This document shows positions 25,099-34,169 of a stretch of 47,559 nucleotides of DNA, piece by piece (the first letter of the stretch is position 1; every line of letters starts with the position of its first letter). This DNA comes from Bacteroidota bacterium. Lineage in GTDB: Bacteria; Bacteroidota; Bacteroidia; Flavobacteriales; Flavobacteriaceae. The translations under genes and the position numbers were made by a program. Below the pieces are notes generated by a model. It had not been told where the DNA came from, ran no database searches, and saw nothing but the letters and a program-made list of their open reading frames with translations. The DNA is taken from the NCBI GenBank assembly GCA_023390775.1, contig JAEWCF010000032.1, positions 1 through 47,559 of the forward strand, in the 5' to 3' direction.

Positions 25099-26195
25099 TA
25101 CAGCAACACGAAATTGATCAGGTAGGTAAAGATGAAGTACACGAGCATGATCCGCGACACGACCAGGTTCTGCTTGTGGAAGAACTTGGTCACGAGCAGC
25201 GGATAGAGGATCACCAATGCCAAAAGGAACCACGACAGGTAGGCAAACCGGTTGGAGAACGTCGCCCGGATGATGAGGATCCAGAAACCGTTCGCAATGA
25301 GGTATGTATTGAAAATATGCGAATACACCGGGTCCTCAAACTTTTTCTTGATAAGGTAATACCAGCCCGCAAAAACGCCGGTGGCACTGTACAGCAGGAA
25401 ATCCCAGCGGAAACCGATGCTGGCAAACTGTTCCTGGAACTCGTTTTCCTCATCCGAGAGGTAGACCTGCAAACGTTCATCGGTGCCAAGGCCCAACTGC
25501 AGCACCAGGTTTTCCCAGGAACCGCCAAAGGCCAGCGAGAGCGGGATCGCAAGCCCCCAAAACCACAACCAGACTTTCGTATGGGTATACCTCCACGCAA
25601 TGACCCACGCGATCACGGGTATCCACATGGACTGGTGGAACATGGTCGAAAGGACCAAAAGCAAAATTTGCCACGCAAGCCTGGTCCGGGAAATGGCGAG
25701 GATAAAGATGGAGGTCGCGATCCCGTTGCGGATGCCGTTCACCCCGTATGACCAAAAGGACATCGAGAGCACGATCATGATGAACCCGTAGGGCGCATAC
25801 TTGCCAAAGAGCTTTCGGGTCGCCACAAAAAGCGGAATGATGTACAGCAATGCGCAGATAAAGAAGAATCCCTCCACCGGCATGAATCCGGAGAGCCACT
25901 TCATGAAATATTCAAAATAGATGTCTTTACCGGGCGTCACCGCCGCTCCCCCGGCATAATCCGCATAAAAATTGGCATAGGTGCGCATGTCGCCAAACCA
26001 TCGGGCGCTGATCGGGCGAAGCCCCATATAAAGGATCAGGAAAATGAAAAGCGCGTTGGCCATTCCCTGCTTGCCCTGGAGGTTTTTGGCGTCGCTGATA
26101 TCCAGCCTCGTCCCCTGCGCGTACAACACCAGCACCATCAGGAGCAGGACCTGATAGTAGATGATGGTGTAATATTCGGCGGGGATCAATTCCAT
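25098..26195 (-). CDS. EpsG/Wzy-like polysaccharide polymerase
   Basis: This is a 365-residue polytopic membrane protein with about ten hydrophobic segments. The EpsG-family landmark WSYGVNGIRNGIATSIFILAI appears near residue 155, together with a large loop at FGDMRTYANFYADY. EpsG proteins fill the position of the O-antigen polymerase (Wzy) in Bacteroidota and Gram-positive glycan loci. The start ATG 26195 overlaps the stop of the SGNH gene (ATGA). With Wzx at 32658-34169 and Wza/Wzc it completes a Wzy-dependent system. Wzy-type proteins have low sequence conservation, so assignment rests on topology, the landmark and context. Confidence 0.8.
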   Translation of the reverse strand: MELIPAEYYTIIYYQVLLLMVLVLYAQGTRLDISDAKNLQGKQGMANALFIFLILYMGLRPISARWFGDMRTYANFYADYAGGAAVTPGKDIYFEYFMKWLSGFMPVEGFFFICALLYIIPLFVATRKLFGKYAPYGFIMIVLSMSFWSYGVNGIRNGIATSIFILAISRTRLAWQILLLVLSTMFHQSMWIPVIAWVIAWRYTHTKVWLWFWGLAIPLSLAFGGSWENLVLQLGLGTDERLQVYLSDEENEFQEQFASIGFRWDFLLYSATGVFAGWYYLIKKKFEDPVYSHIFNTYLIANGFWILIIRATFSNRFAYLSWFLLALVILYPLLVTKFFHKQNLVVSRIMLVYFIFTYLINFVLL

Positions 26196-27103
26196 CAGCG
26201 CGGTATTTGTTTGATCGAATCGCAAAGGGCCTTTGTGAAACGCGCCCCGCTTTCCTTGTCCAGGTGCAATCCGTCATAAAGCCTCAACCCTTGCGTCCGG
26301 CCGGCGAAATTGAAGTACTTGGCCCCTGTCTCGGAGGCGATCGCTTTCATATCGGCGTCAAAGTTTGGCCAGAATTTTCGTTCCGATGCGAAAATCCCCT
26401 CGCCCACCGGCATCCTGAGCAATACGACGGTGCCTCGGGATTTGAGGTAGGTCACGAGTTCCGACAGCTTCTTTTCGCGGTAATCCGACGGTTTCCAGCG
26501 CACCGCGAGTTTTTGGTACACGCTGTCCTGGGTCCGTTTCCACTTGTTTAGCGTGGCGGTATCCGAGGTCAGGTTGAACTCTTCGAGCCAGCCGTTGTCG
26601 TGCACGATCGAGTTGCGTTTGACAAGCGCCTTGAAGTGGAAATATTCCTGGTTTCGGAAGAAATATTCCACATTGGGGTTCATCGATGCGAAATGCATGT
26701 TGTGCGGTGGCATTCCGGCCTCGAAGAATTTTCCTGAAGGGATGTTGTCTTCCTCGCGCTCGGCCAAAAGCCACGGATGCACGCTGACGATAAAAAGCCC
26801 GTTGCGGGAGCTGTCATCGAGCTTTCGTTTGACGCTCTCGGTGTAGAGTTCGCCGTATGCGATTTGCTTGAAGGTAAAGCTGAAGTTGAGCGGCTCGGGA
26901 TAAGACTTCAGTTCGGTTCCGATGATGTGCGGCTGAATTCCCTGGAAACTCCGGGAATCCCCAAGAATCAACGAGGCCTGGGGCGGCGCGGCAAATTTCG
27001 GATAGAAATAATCGACATATCCGCCAAAAAAGGTCAGGATGGCCGTGGTGATCAGGGTCACGATCAGTCCAAAAAGCGCGGTTTTTAACAGGAACTGCTT
27101 CAT
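26195..27103 (-). CDS. SGNH/GDSL-like periplasmic acyltransferase partner of the MBOAT
   Basis: This is a 302-residue protein. One N-terminal membrane anchor (about 8-28) is followed by an extracytoplasmic domain with ASLILGDSRSFQGI (Asp49-Ser50 as the GDS nucleophile block) and LYDGLHLDKES, where Asp277 and His280 form the DxxH pair. This is the SGNH triad seen in AlgJ/AlgX- and PatB-like proteins. It lies one base after the MBOAT gene, matching the usual MBOAT plus SGNH pairing in which the membrane protein passes an acyl group out and the SGNH protein attaches it to the glycan. The start is ATG 27103; upstream codons would overlap the MBOAT gene. Confidence 0.75.
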   Translation of the reverse strand: MKQFLLKTALFGLIVTLITTAILTFFGGYVDYFYPKFAAPPQASLILGDSRSFQGIQPHIIGTELKSYPEPLNFSFTFKQIAYGELYTESVKRKLDDSSRNGLFIVSVHPWLLAEREEDNIPSGKFFEAGMPPHNMHFASMNPNVEYFFRNQEYFHFKALVKRNSIVHDNGWLEEFNLTSDTATLNKWKRTQDSVYQKLAVRWKPSDYREKKLSELVTYLKSRGTVVLLRMPVGEGIFASERKFWPNFDADMKAIASETGAKYFNFAGRTQGLRLYDGLHLDKESGARFTKALCDSIKQIPR

Positions 27104-27104
27104 C

Positions 27105-28535
27105 TTAGAACTGGAAATAAATGAATGAATCCGAATTGGCCCCAAAAAGCAGGATCAGCAGGAACACCGCAATATAGAGGATCCAGCGCACCGCGGGCGA
27201 GCCAATCCTGGAAAGTTCCAGCCCGTGCGGCTTGGTGCGGTTAAACCATTCCACCACCAGCAAAATCGCGATGAAGATGAAGGGTTTGAGGTCGACCTCG
27301 GGCAGCCCGAAATTTCGAATGTCCAGCATCCGGACGATGTATTCCCAAGCGCCTTTCACCGTGAGCGAGCGGAAGAAAATCCACGCGATGACCGTGACCG
27401 CGAAGGTGACGATCATCTGCAGGAGTTCCTTTACCGATGGCAGCAGGCGGTTTTCGGCCACGATGTCGGTGTTGCGGCGGTTCAGCTTGAACACCACCAG
27501 CGGCAAAATGTATAGCGCATTGAGCGCGCCCCAGATGATGAAGGTCCAGTTGGCCCCGTGCCAGAAACCGCTCACCACAAAGATGATGATGGTGTTGCGC
27601 ACCTGCATCCACATGCCGCCCTTGCTTCCGCCAAGCGGGATGTACAAATAATCGCGGAACCACGTCGAGAGCGAGATGTGCCAGCGGCGCCAGAATTCGG
27701 CGATGTCGCGCGAGAAATACGGATAGGCGAAATTCCGGAGCAATTCCACGCCAAAAAGCCGCGCGGTACCCAGTGCGATGTTCGAATATCCCGAGAAGTC
27801 GCCGTAAATCTGGAAGGCGAAGAAAATGCCGCCCACGGCCAGCGAGGCCGGCGACATGGTGTCCTGGTGTTCGAAAACCTCGTTGACGACGACTGCGCAA
27901 TTATCGGCAACCACGACCTTCATGAACAATCCCCAGAGGATCTGACGAAGCCCGTCGACCGCCCGCACGGAGTCAAAAACGCGTTGGCGCTGGATCTGCG
28001 GCAAAAGGTGCGTCGCGCGCTCGATCGGCCCGGCCACCAGCAGCGGGAAGAAGCTCACGAACACCGAATAATCCACGAAGTTGCGTTCCGGTTCGATACG
28101 CCCCTTGTAGATATCGATCACGTAAGAAAGCCCGTGGAAGGTGTAAAAGGAAATTCCAACGGGAAGGATGATGTCCAGCGTGGCGGGGTCGGCGCTGAAA
28201 CCGAATCCCCGGACGAGTTCGGCGAACGATTCGGCGAAGAAGTTATAATATTTGAAAACGCCGAGAAAGCCCAAATTTACGATGATGCTCAGCCAAAACC
28301 AGAATTTCCTGCGGCCTTGAGAAGGCGCGTCGTGCATCATCAGCCCCGTCGAGTAATCCAGGACGGTGGAGAAAATCAGCAGGAAAAGAAAACGCCAGTC
28401 CCAGCAGGCGTAGAAAAAGTAACTGGCCACCAACAGCAAAATGTTTTGCCACTTGACATTCCCGCGCGCCGCAAACCAGTACAGGAAAAATACCAGCGGC
28501 AGGAAAAACATGAACTCGAACGAGTTAAAAATCAT
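27105..28535 (-). CDS. MBOAT family O-acyltransferase (AlgI/PatA-like)
   Basis: This is a 476-residue polytopic membrane protein with the full AlgI pattern: MIFNSFEFMFFLPLVFFLYW at the start, ILPVGISFYTFHGLSYVID (123-141), FQIYGDFSGYSNIALG (241-256) and the block around 281-303 with FWRRWHISLSTW and YIPLGG. The catalytic His326 is in GFWHGANW. It moves acyl groups (usually acetyl) across the inner membrane for glycan O-acylation, with the SGNH protein just downstream as partner. It follows a GT4 gene with an ATGA overlap at 28532-28535. Confidence 0.93.
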   Translation of the reverse strand: MIFNSFEFMFFLPLVFFLYWFAARGNVKWQNILLLVASYFFYACWDWRFLFLLIFSTVLDYSTGLMMHDAPSQGRRKFWFWLSIIVNLGFLGVFKYYNFFAESFAELVRGFGFSADPATLDIILPVGISFYTFHGLSYVIDIYKGRIEPERNFVDYSVFVSFFPLLVAGPIERATHLLPQIQRQRVFDSVRAVDGLRQILWGLFMKVVVADNCAVVVNEVFEHQDTMSPASLAVGGIFFAFQIYGDFSGYSNIALGTARLFGVELLRNFAYPYFSRDIAEFWRRWHISLSTWFRDYLYIPLGGSKGGMWMQVRNTIIIFVVSGFWHGANWTFIIWGALNALYILPLVVFKLNRRNTDIVAENRLLPSVKELLQMIVTFAVTVIAWIFFRSLTVKGAWEYIVRMLDIRNFGLPEVDLKPFIFIAILLVVEWFNRTKPHGLELSRIGSPAVRWILYIAVFLLILLFGANSDSFIYFQF

Positions 28536-29647
28536 CTTTTGTTATCGATTACGAGTTTCTCCCACATCGCCATCACCGACGCGGGGCTGAAACGTTTAAC
28601 ATTTTCGAATCCGTTTTGGCCCATTTTTTCGCGCAGTCCCGATTCGCGGCACAATGTGACCAACGCATCGGCAAAACCGCTGACATCCCCCGGCTGGACA
28701 ATGATGCCGTCGTTTTCCGACATGATGCTGCGCGGCCCGGTGGGGCAGTCGAAGGCGACGATGGGCAATTTGTGCGACATCGCCTCGAGAAGCACCATGG
28801 GGAAAGTCTCGAAACGCGAACTCATCGCATAGACCGATGATGTCGCGAGCGCCGTATTGATATCGTCGATGGCGGCGTGGACCGTGATCAGGTTGCGGAA
28901 ATGGTGTTGCGCAATCCGGGCCCGGAGTTTTTCGGCATCGTCGCCGTTGCCGTAGATGTCGCAGGACCATCCTTCCAATCGGTCGTCGGCCAACTTCCAG
29001 GCCTCGATGAGCAGGTCATACCCCTTTTGGAACGACAACCGCCCGAGGGAGATCACGCGTTTTTCCCTTGGCAGGTCCATTTCGGGGACCGGATCGAAGA
29101 AATTCGGGATGATGACCGCATTGCTGCGCTTGTAATGATCGAATTCCCATTGATTGAGGTAGACGATCCTGGTGTATTTTGACTCGGCAAAACGGCCGAT
29201 GGCACTGATCAATTTTGACTTCATCAGCCCGAAACCCTTCAAATTCCGCCGGCCAAGTTCGAAGCCGTAGTACGAGGTGTGCAATTCGTAGAAAGTGGGA
29301 ACATTTCCCGCTGCAAACGGCGTGATGAATCGTGGCAGGGTTTGCGAGAGCACGAAGACCGCGTCCGGGGCGATTTCCGCGATGATTTTCTTCAGTGACC
29401 GAAAATGCTTCGGCAATAATTCCAGATTTGCCCTGGAGTAAAAAGTCCCTTCGGTATAGGGAATCTGCAGATCGTGCATCCGCACCTTGCCGCTGATGGC
29501 CGTGAAGGGTTTTTGCCCCTTTTGGTTTGTGGTGACCAGGATGGTTTCATGGCCCAGGACGTCTGCCCAGTAATTGAGCTTCTGGATCAGGATCTTCTCG
29601 GCCCCGCCGTGCAGGTATACCTGGTCGGTGACGTAGAGGATCTTCAT
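28532..29647 (-). CDS. Glycosyltransferase family 4
   Basis: This is a 371-residue GT-B enzyme opening ILYVTDQVYLHGGAEKILIQKL (GGAE block). The donor domain contains VISLGRLSFQKGYDLLIEAW, then SSRFETFPMVLLEAMSHKLPIVAFD and a GPRSIM loop. Both ends are joined to neighbours by 4-base ATGA overlaps (28532 and 29644-29647). It adds an unknown sugar to the Wzx-side repeat. Confidence 0.88.
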   Translation of the reverse strand: MKILYVTDQVYLHGGAEKILIQKLNYWADVLGHETILVTTNQKGQKPFTAISGKVRMHDLQIPYTEGTFYSRANLELLPKHFRSLKKIIAEIAPDAVFVLSQTLPRFITPFAAGNVPTFYELHTSYYGFELGRRNLKGFGLMKSKLISAIGRFAESKYTRIVYLNQWEFDHYKRSNAVIIPNFFDPVPEMDLPREKRVISLGRLSFQKGYDLLIEAWKLADDRLEGWSCDIYGNGDDAEKLRARIAQHHFRNLITVHAAIDDINTALATSSVYAMSSRFETFPMVLLEAMSHKLPIVAFDCPTGPRSIMSENDGIIVQPGDVSGFADALVTLCRESGLREKMGQNGFENVKRFSPASVMAMWEKLVIDNKR

Positions 29648-30405
29648 CGTTTAAAGACAGATTTGATTTTTTTCAGCCCGAGCGCGTTGATGATTCCGTA
29701 GACAAATCTTTCGCCCAGCACCGAGATCAGTGCGCGCTTCGCATCGGCAAGAAAAGTCTTGCTTTTGGGTTTCCATGACATCGCGAAATGATGCACGGTA
29801 TAGGTGTTGGGAGTTTTGGTAACGATGCCCGTGCCCTGGTTCTTGGCGCAAAAATAATCGCGGGGAAACATGGTCAGCGTGTCGTCGGGATAAGGCAACG
29901 AACGCCCTTTTGGCTCCTCGATAATGGTGTAATGCGGCTCGATGCGGGCCATCATGATCCGCGGAAGCGTTTGCATGTCGTAGCTGCCGTCGGGTTGCTT
30001 GAAAACGCGATCGGTATAATGGTCAAGGCAAAGGCCGACCCACCGGCAGTTTTTTTCGGCACCGAAGATTCCGGCCTCAATGATCCCCTCGCCTTCCGAA
30101 CCGACAAAATAGGGCAAATGGAGTAGATCGTCGAAAGGCTTGACCACCTCGACATCGGTATCCATGTAGATCCCGCCGTGATGGTAAACGGCGTACAGGC
30201 GAATGAGGTCGGCGGCAAAAGCGTATTTTTTGGCCTCGAATGCCTCGCGCACCCACCGGCTCTTCTCGAGCGGAAAGCGTTTGAGGTCCCAGTGCATGAA
30301 TTCATAACCGGGGAGTTTTTCGCGCCACGAATCCATCGTGCGGCGGATGCTCTCCGGGAAGGGATCGTCGCTGAGCCAGCAATAATGGATGATTTTTGGG
30401 ATCAT
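29644..30405 (-). CDS. Glycosyltransferase family 32-like (DXD sugar-binding region)
   Basis: This is a 253-residue protein: IPKIIHYCWLSDDPFPES at the start, a central YAFAADLIRLYAVYHHGGIYMDTDVE with the DTD metal motif, then VGSEGEGIIEAGIFGAEK. This is the Gly_transf_sug / OCH1-like (GT32) pattern typical of capsule mannosyl- or galactosyltransferases in Bacteroidota. The start is ATG 30405, in an ATGA overlap with the pyruvyltransferase gene; 10 further upstream codons are open but unlike the family. Specificity is unknown. Confidence 0.9.
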   Translation of the reverse strand: MIPKIIHYCWLSDDPFPESIRRTMDSWREKLPGYEFMHWDLKRFPLEKSRWVREAFEAKKYAFAADLIRLYAVYHHGGIYMDTDVEVVKPFDDLLHLPYFVGSEGEGIIEAGIFGAEKNCRWVGLCLDHYTDRVFKQPDGSYDMQTLPRIMMARIEPHYTIIEEPKGRSLPYPDDTLTMFPRDYFCAKNQGTGIVTKTPNTYTVHHFAMSWKPKSKTFLADAKRALISVLGERFVYGIINALGLKKIKSVFKR

Positions 30406-31382
30406 ATGGACTGGCCGGCAATAAACGCCCGGCATTTCTCTTTCATCGGCTCGGCCAACGCGTGATGTTTGCCAAGGTTTTTAACTTTGGTATTGCGGTC
30501 GATTTTGCCTTCGAGTGCGAAATTGGCGGTGTAATTCCCGGTCTTGGCGTCTATGTCGATCCGGTTGAAGAGTTCCAGGATGCCGTCAAACCGGCAGGAA
30601 TCGACAAACGAATCAAACCCGTTTACAAAAATCACGGGCGTTCCCATCGCCAGGCACGGCAGCGCGCAGTGGATGCGGGAGGTGATCACGAGCTTGGCCT
30701 TGGCGTATTTGTGCAAAAGGTCTTCGGCCATCGCAAATTTCTCGGCATCGGTGTATTTGCCTGCCGGCGGCTCCTGGTTCACATAGATCGCCGATTTGAG
30801 CAGGTCGGCGTCGATGAAGCGCTCCAGGTGTTTCTTCTTGTCGCCCAACTTGAATATTTTTCCGTTTTGGATGCTTCGCAGAAATCGCTTGTAATTGTAG
30901 GTGACCTTTTCCCACGACGGATAGCTGTAAAGCGGATCGACGATGTAGATGTCGTCGCCGCGGAGCGAATCGTCCACTTTGTAGGTGTCCAAAGTCAGGG
31001 TCAGGCAGCCCGTAAAATAGGCGTCGATGCCTTTCGCCTTGAGCGTATCGGCCGAGAACTGGTCCCGGCAACCGATGGGCTGGTGCTTTTTGAGATAGGC
31101 GATGCCCTTTTCGCTGAGCATATGCGGCGCCGCGGTGTTGTTGATGTGGAAGGACACGAACAACGGATCGATATCGTCCGACGGCACCCAGTTGTGGATG
31201 TTGTGCGTGAACCAGCCATTCATGATCACCTTGGTGGGGCCGCCCTTGTAATCGGCGAGCTCCTCGCGGTTGATGAATTCATCTACCCGTGGCAAATACT
31301 GTTTGGCGGCAAGGCTCTGGATGTTGTCTCCCACATTGAAGAACTTCGCGTTCTCCTCGTATGTCAAAAGTCCGTATTTCAT
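30402..31382 (-). CDS. Polysaccharide pyruvyl transferase family protein (second copy)
   Basis: This is a 326-residue protein. It has FNVGDNIQSLAAKQYLP early, VIMNGWFTHNIHNWVPS, PIGCRDQFSADTLKAKGIDAYFTGCLTLTL in the middle and the late box VITSRIHCALPCLAMGTPVIFVNG (the S-H--P---G-P segment). The pattern is that of the pyruvyltransferase family but more diverged than the copy at 10599-11441. It lies 2 bp after the QueC-like gene and overlaps the GT32 gene by 4 bases. It may ketalise a sugar with pyruvate; some family members have other transferase roles. Confidence 0.82.
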   Translation of the reverse strand: MKYGLLTYEENAKFFNVGDNIQSLAAKQYLPRVDEFINREELADYKGGPTKVIMNGWFTHNIHNWVPSDDIDPLFVSFHINNTAAPHMLSEKGIAYLKKHQPIGCRDQFSADTLKAKGIDAYFTGCLTLTLDTYKVDDSLRGDDIYIVDPLYSYPSWEKVTYNYKRFLRSIQNGKIFKLGDKKKHLERFIDADLLKSAIYVNQEPPAGKYTDAEKFAMAEDLLHKYAKAKLVITSRIHCALPCLAMGTPVIFVNGFDSFVDSCRFDGILELFNRIDIDAKTGNYTANFALEGKIDRNTKVKNLGKHHALAEPMKEKCRAFIAGQSI

Positions 31383-31384
31383 AG

Positions 31385-32665
31385 TTATATTGCGCGGCGG
31401 ATCCGGAGATAGGCACCGAAGAGTTTCGGGTACCGGTTGATCAGCACGTGTTTAAATTTTTGCATCCCGCTCGGGACAATGAGGTCCGCCTTTTCGCCCT
31501 GTGCGATCAGCGTGAGTATTTTTTGTACCGATGCGCGTTCATCGGAAGCATTTTCAAAGACGAAGGGCTTCGCACCTTTTTGGGCCTTCTGCAACATCTC
31601 GGACCAGAAAAACTGTGTGCCGCGGCTCTTGAATCCCTTGCCGATGGCCTTCTCGATCTTCGCATATACCGACGCATCGGCCTGGAACCCGAAACGCCTT
31701 GGGTCGGAACCCGTCAGGATGATTCCGAAAATGGTCCGCAGGCATTTTTCGCAAACCGAGCAGTTGAGCCCGTCCTTGACATCGGAATAACAGACGCGCA
31801 CCGTGACATCGGTATCCAGCTTATTCGCCGATCTGACGATTTGGTCCACCTTGTCCTGGCGCATCAGCTCAAAGCCGTCGTGGATGACCTTGACGCCGGC
31901 CCATTTGATACGGTTGTCGATTTCGGGCATCGATCCCCACGGATTGAATTCCATGTGCTCCGAACGCGTCGAGGCGATGTAGATGCGGTCGTATTTTTTG
32001 GCGTAGCTGAGGGGCGCGGTCAGGCCGATGAGCGCCAGTCCGTGTTGCACATTTCCCCACCACGCGAGGCTTTCCAACAACTGGTCGACCTTGTAATTGT
32101 AAAAGGTGCGCAGGTTCGATGATATGGTGTGCTTTTCATTTTGCCGCAGCACCGGTTCCGATTGATTGAACTTCACCACGTTGTCCCACTGCTTGGTATC
32201 GTCGAGGGCGATGTCGGCGCCGTGGATCGTAATCAGCGCGGGCTTGTGGCCGTAAAGCCTGAAAAAAGTCGCGAAGGCATCCACCCCACCGCTGAAAAGC
32301 ATGGCGGGAGTTCCGTCAACGATCGTGTCATTGGTGAGTTCGCCGACGCGTAGTTCCGATTTTACCGATTTGATCTTCGGATAATGGATTTCCCATTCGC
32401 GGCGGATGGCTTCAAGCGCCGAATGAAAGTCGCGGTCGAGTGCGGGAACCGAAATGTCGAAGCCTGCAAACCACGCGATCGGCGCGACATTGGCCAGCAG
32501 AGGAATGTAGGCAATGCCCGCGGGAACCTGACTCATATCGCAATCATAAGTGGCGCGAAAAAGTTCATTTTCCTTGAAAAACGGTGCGGCCGAACCTGAA
32601 AAGGAATAATCGTAACCGATTGTTTTCCCCGAGTCACCTAACCGGATGCCCCTGATTTCAAACAT
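31385..32665 (-). CDS. PP-loop ATPase with QueC-like zinc motif, function unknown
   Basis: I do not recognise a named gene. It is a 426-residue soluble protein. Residues 1 to about 100 form a separate N-terminal domain without known motifs. The PP-loop AMLFSGGVDAF (121-131) marks an adenylating ATP pyrophosphatase. A cysteine cluster CY-x8-C-x2-C-x2-C-x-R (Cys292, 302, 305, 308) closely matches the C-terminal zinc site of QueC (7-cyano-7-deazaguanine synthase). Between them lies STRSEHMEFNPWGSMPEID. Genome pipelines may label it QueC, but no other queuosine gene is here, and it sits between wzx (8 bp overlap) and a pyruvyltransferase (2 bp gap). A role in activating a sugar carboxylate for amide or nitrile formation is plausible inference. 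The start is ATG 32665. Confidence 0.8.
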   Translation of the reverse strand: MFEIRGIRLGDSGKTIGYDYSFSGSAAPFFKENELFRATYDCDMSQVPAGIAYIPLLANVAPIAWFAGFDISVPALDRDFHSALEAIRREWEIHYPKIKSVKSELRVGELTNDTIVDGTPAMLFSGGVDAFATFFRLYGHKPALITIHGADIALDDTKQWDNVVKFNQSEPVLRQNEKHTISSNLRTFYNYKVDQLLESLAWWGNVQHGLALIGLTAPLSYAKKYDRIYIASTRSEHMEFNPWGSMPEIDNRIKWAGVKVIHDGFELMRQDKVDQIVRSANKLDTDVTVRVCYSDVKDGLNCSVCEKCLRTIFGIILTGSDPRRFGFQADASVYAKIEKAIGKGFKSRGTQFFWSEMLQKAQKGAKPFVFENASDERASVQKILTLIAQGEKADLIVPSGMQKFKHVLINRYPKLFGAYLRIRRAI

Positions 32666-34169
32666 TCCTTTTGCTAAATTTGGGTACGGAGGACCTGAAC
32701 ATGTCAGCCTCCGTTTTATTGACGCCAAATTTAAGCATTACCAAGATATAAACAGCCCCGTAGAGGGCGATTTTTACCGCAAGGTTCAACCATCCCTCGC
32801 CCGGAAGCCTGTCGATGAGCAGGCCTATGGCGACCACGACCGCAAACGAGGGCACGAGCCCACGGCACAATTCGATCAGGAAACGCGGGATGTTGAGCCC
32901 GATGGTCCTGTGGAAATATACGTTCATGATGACCTGGCTGATCATCCATCCGCCGGTCGAACCCAGCGTGAGCCCGATGAGCCCAAAATCGCGGACCATG
33001 TAGGCGCCCACCACCGTCCCCAGCGCAATGAAGACGATGTAGATGACGGCCTTGAACGCAAATTTGCTGCGGGCCTCCAGGATCGAATTCGCAAAGGCCT
33101 GCACCAGCGGAAGCGTATAGGCTACCATGATCAAAAGCGAGATCGCCCACGATTCGCGGTAGGTCTTGCCGACCCAAAGCAGCACGAACTGCATCCCGAA
33201 GAGATAGTAGCCGCCCAATATCAGCAGAAGCACCAAAAACGAGATGCGGCCGATCCTGATCATCATCGATGTCAGTTCCTCGCCCGATGCGTTCGCCACG
33301 GTCATCTTGGTCGCCCGCGGCAGGAAAACGCCCGAAACGGCAGTGGAAAAGGCCCCGTAGTACGTGCCGAGCAAAATCCCCACACCATAGATTGCGACCG
33401 CAGTGGTTCCGGCGATCGAACCCAGGATCACCTGCCCGCCCTTCCACTGGAACTGCCCCACCATCGCGAAGACAAAGATCCACACCGAATAGGAAAAAAT
33501 GGTCCTGACCAGGCCCGTGTCATAATGGTGGAGTTTGAACCGTACCTTGATCCGGCGCAGCACGTAGTAACCGTTCAATGCGATGACCAACAGGTTCATG
33601 ACCGTGTCCAGGACCACTAGCCCGATCGCATCGCCACCCATCAGCAACAAGCCGACGACCATCGCCGACCGGACCACGTATTTAATGATGTTGAGCGCGC
33701 GCGGCCACACGAAATGCTCATACCCCGAACAGATTGCGGCAAACGCGCCGCCCGGAAGCGTTATCGCCACGTTGAAGATCAGGATGATGAACATGATCCT
33801 GGCCTTTTCCATCTCGGCCGCGGTGAGGGCTTTGTCGAAAGCAAGGTCGAGGTTAAAATACAGCCCGATCCCAAGCAGCAGCACGGCAGTGGATATGACG
33901 GCGTAAATGAGCATGGAAACTGCCAGGAAATTTTCCTCGCCCCGCCGGTCATTGAGCGCACGGTATTTCGCGACGAACCGAACGATGGTGTTGTTAAGGC
34001 CAAAATCCATGACACTGATGTAGCCCACCGTGGAGCCGATGAGGGTGTAGAGGCCGTATTCGGAGTCGCCGAGGGTCCGGATCATGAAGGGCGTCATGAC
34101 GATGCCCAAAAGGTTGGTCAGCAAAATGCTGACGTAGGAGAGCATCGCCCCTTTCTTGAGCTGGCTCAT
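32658..34169 (-). CDS. wzx: Oligosaccharide flippase (Wzx/RfbX-like, MOP superfamily)
   Basis: This is a 503-residue polytopic protein with 12-14 predicted membrane segments. The N-terminus GAMLSYVSILLTNLLGIVMTPFMIRTLGDSEYGLYTLI is the standard start of Polysacc_synt family flippases (the position after a transmembrane hairpin followed by LGxxxYGLY), then DFGLNNTIVRFVAKYRA. It would flip the undecaprenyl-linked repeat across the inner membrane before polymerisation by the EpsG-like protein. Its start overlaps the stop of the unknown membrane protein gene (ATGA at 34169). It is the only flippase visible; the other export route in the window is Wzm/Wzt. Confidence 0.92.
   Translation of the reverse strand: MSQLKKGAMLSYVSILLTNLLGIVMTPFMIRTLGDSEYGLYTLIGSTVGYISVMDFGLNNTIVRFVAKYRALNDRRGEENFLAVSMLIYAVISTAVLLLGIGLYFNLDLAFDKALTAAEMEKARIMFIILIFNVAITLPGGAFAAICSGYEHFVWPRALNIIKYVVRSAMVVGLLLMGGDAIGLVVLDTVMNLLVIALNGYYVLRRIKVRFKLHHYDTGLVRTIFSYSVWIFVFAMVGQFQWKGGQVILGSIAGTTAVAIYGVGILLGTYYGAFSTAVSGVFLPRATKMTVANASGEELTSMMIRIGRISFLVLLLILGGYYLFGMQFVLLWVGKTYRESWAISLLIMVAYTLPLVQAFANSILEARSKFAFKAVIYIVFIALGTVVGAYMVRDFGLIGLTLGSTGGWMISQVIMNVYFHRTIGLNIPRFLIELCRGLVPSFAVVVAIGLLIDRLPGEGWLNLAVKIALYGAVYILVMLKFGVNKTEADMFRSSVPKFSKRNV

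Noticed and set aside
27558..28832. 424-codon plus-strand open frame opposite the MBOAT gene
   Set aside because: It is antisense to a gene with intact catalytic motifs, is low in hydrophobic order and lacks any recognisable domain.
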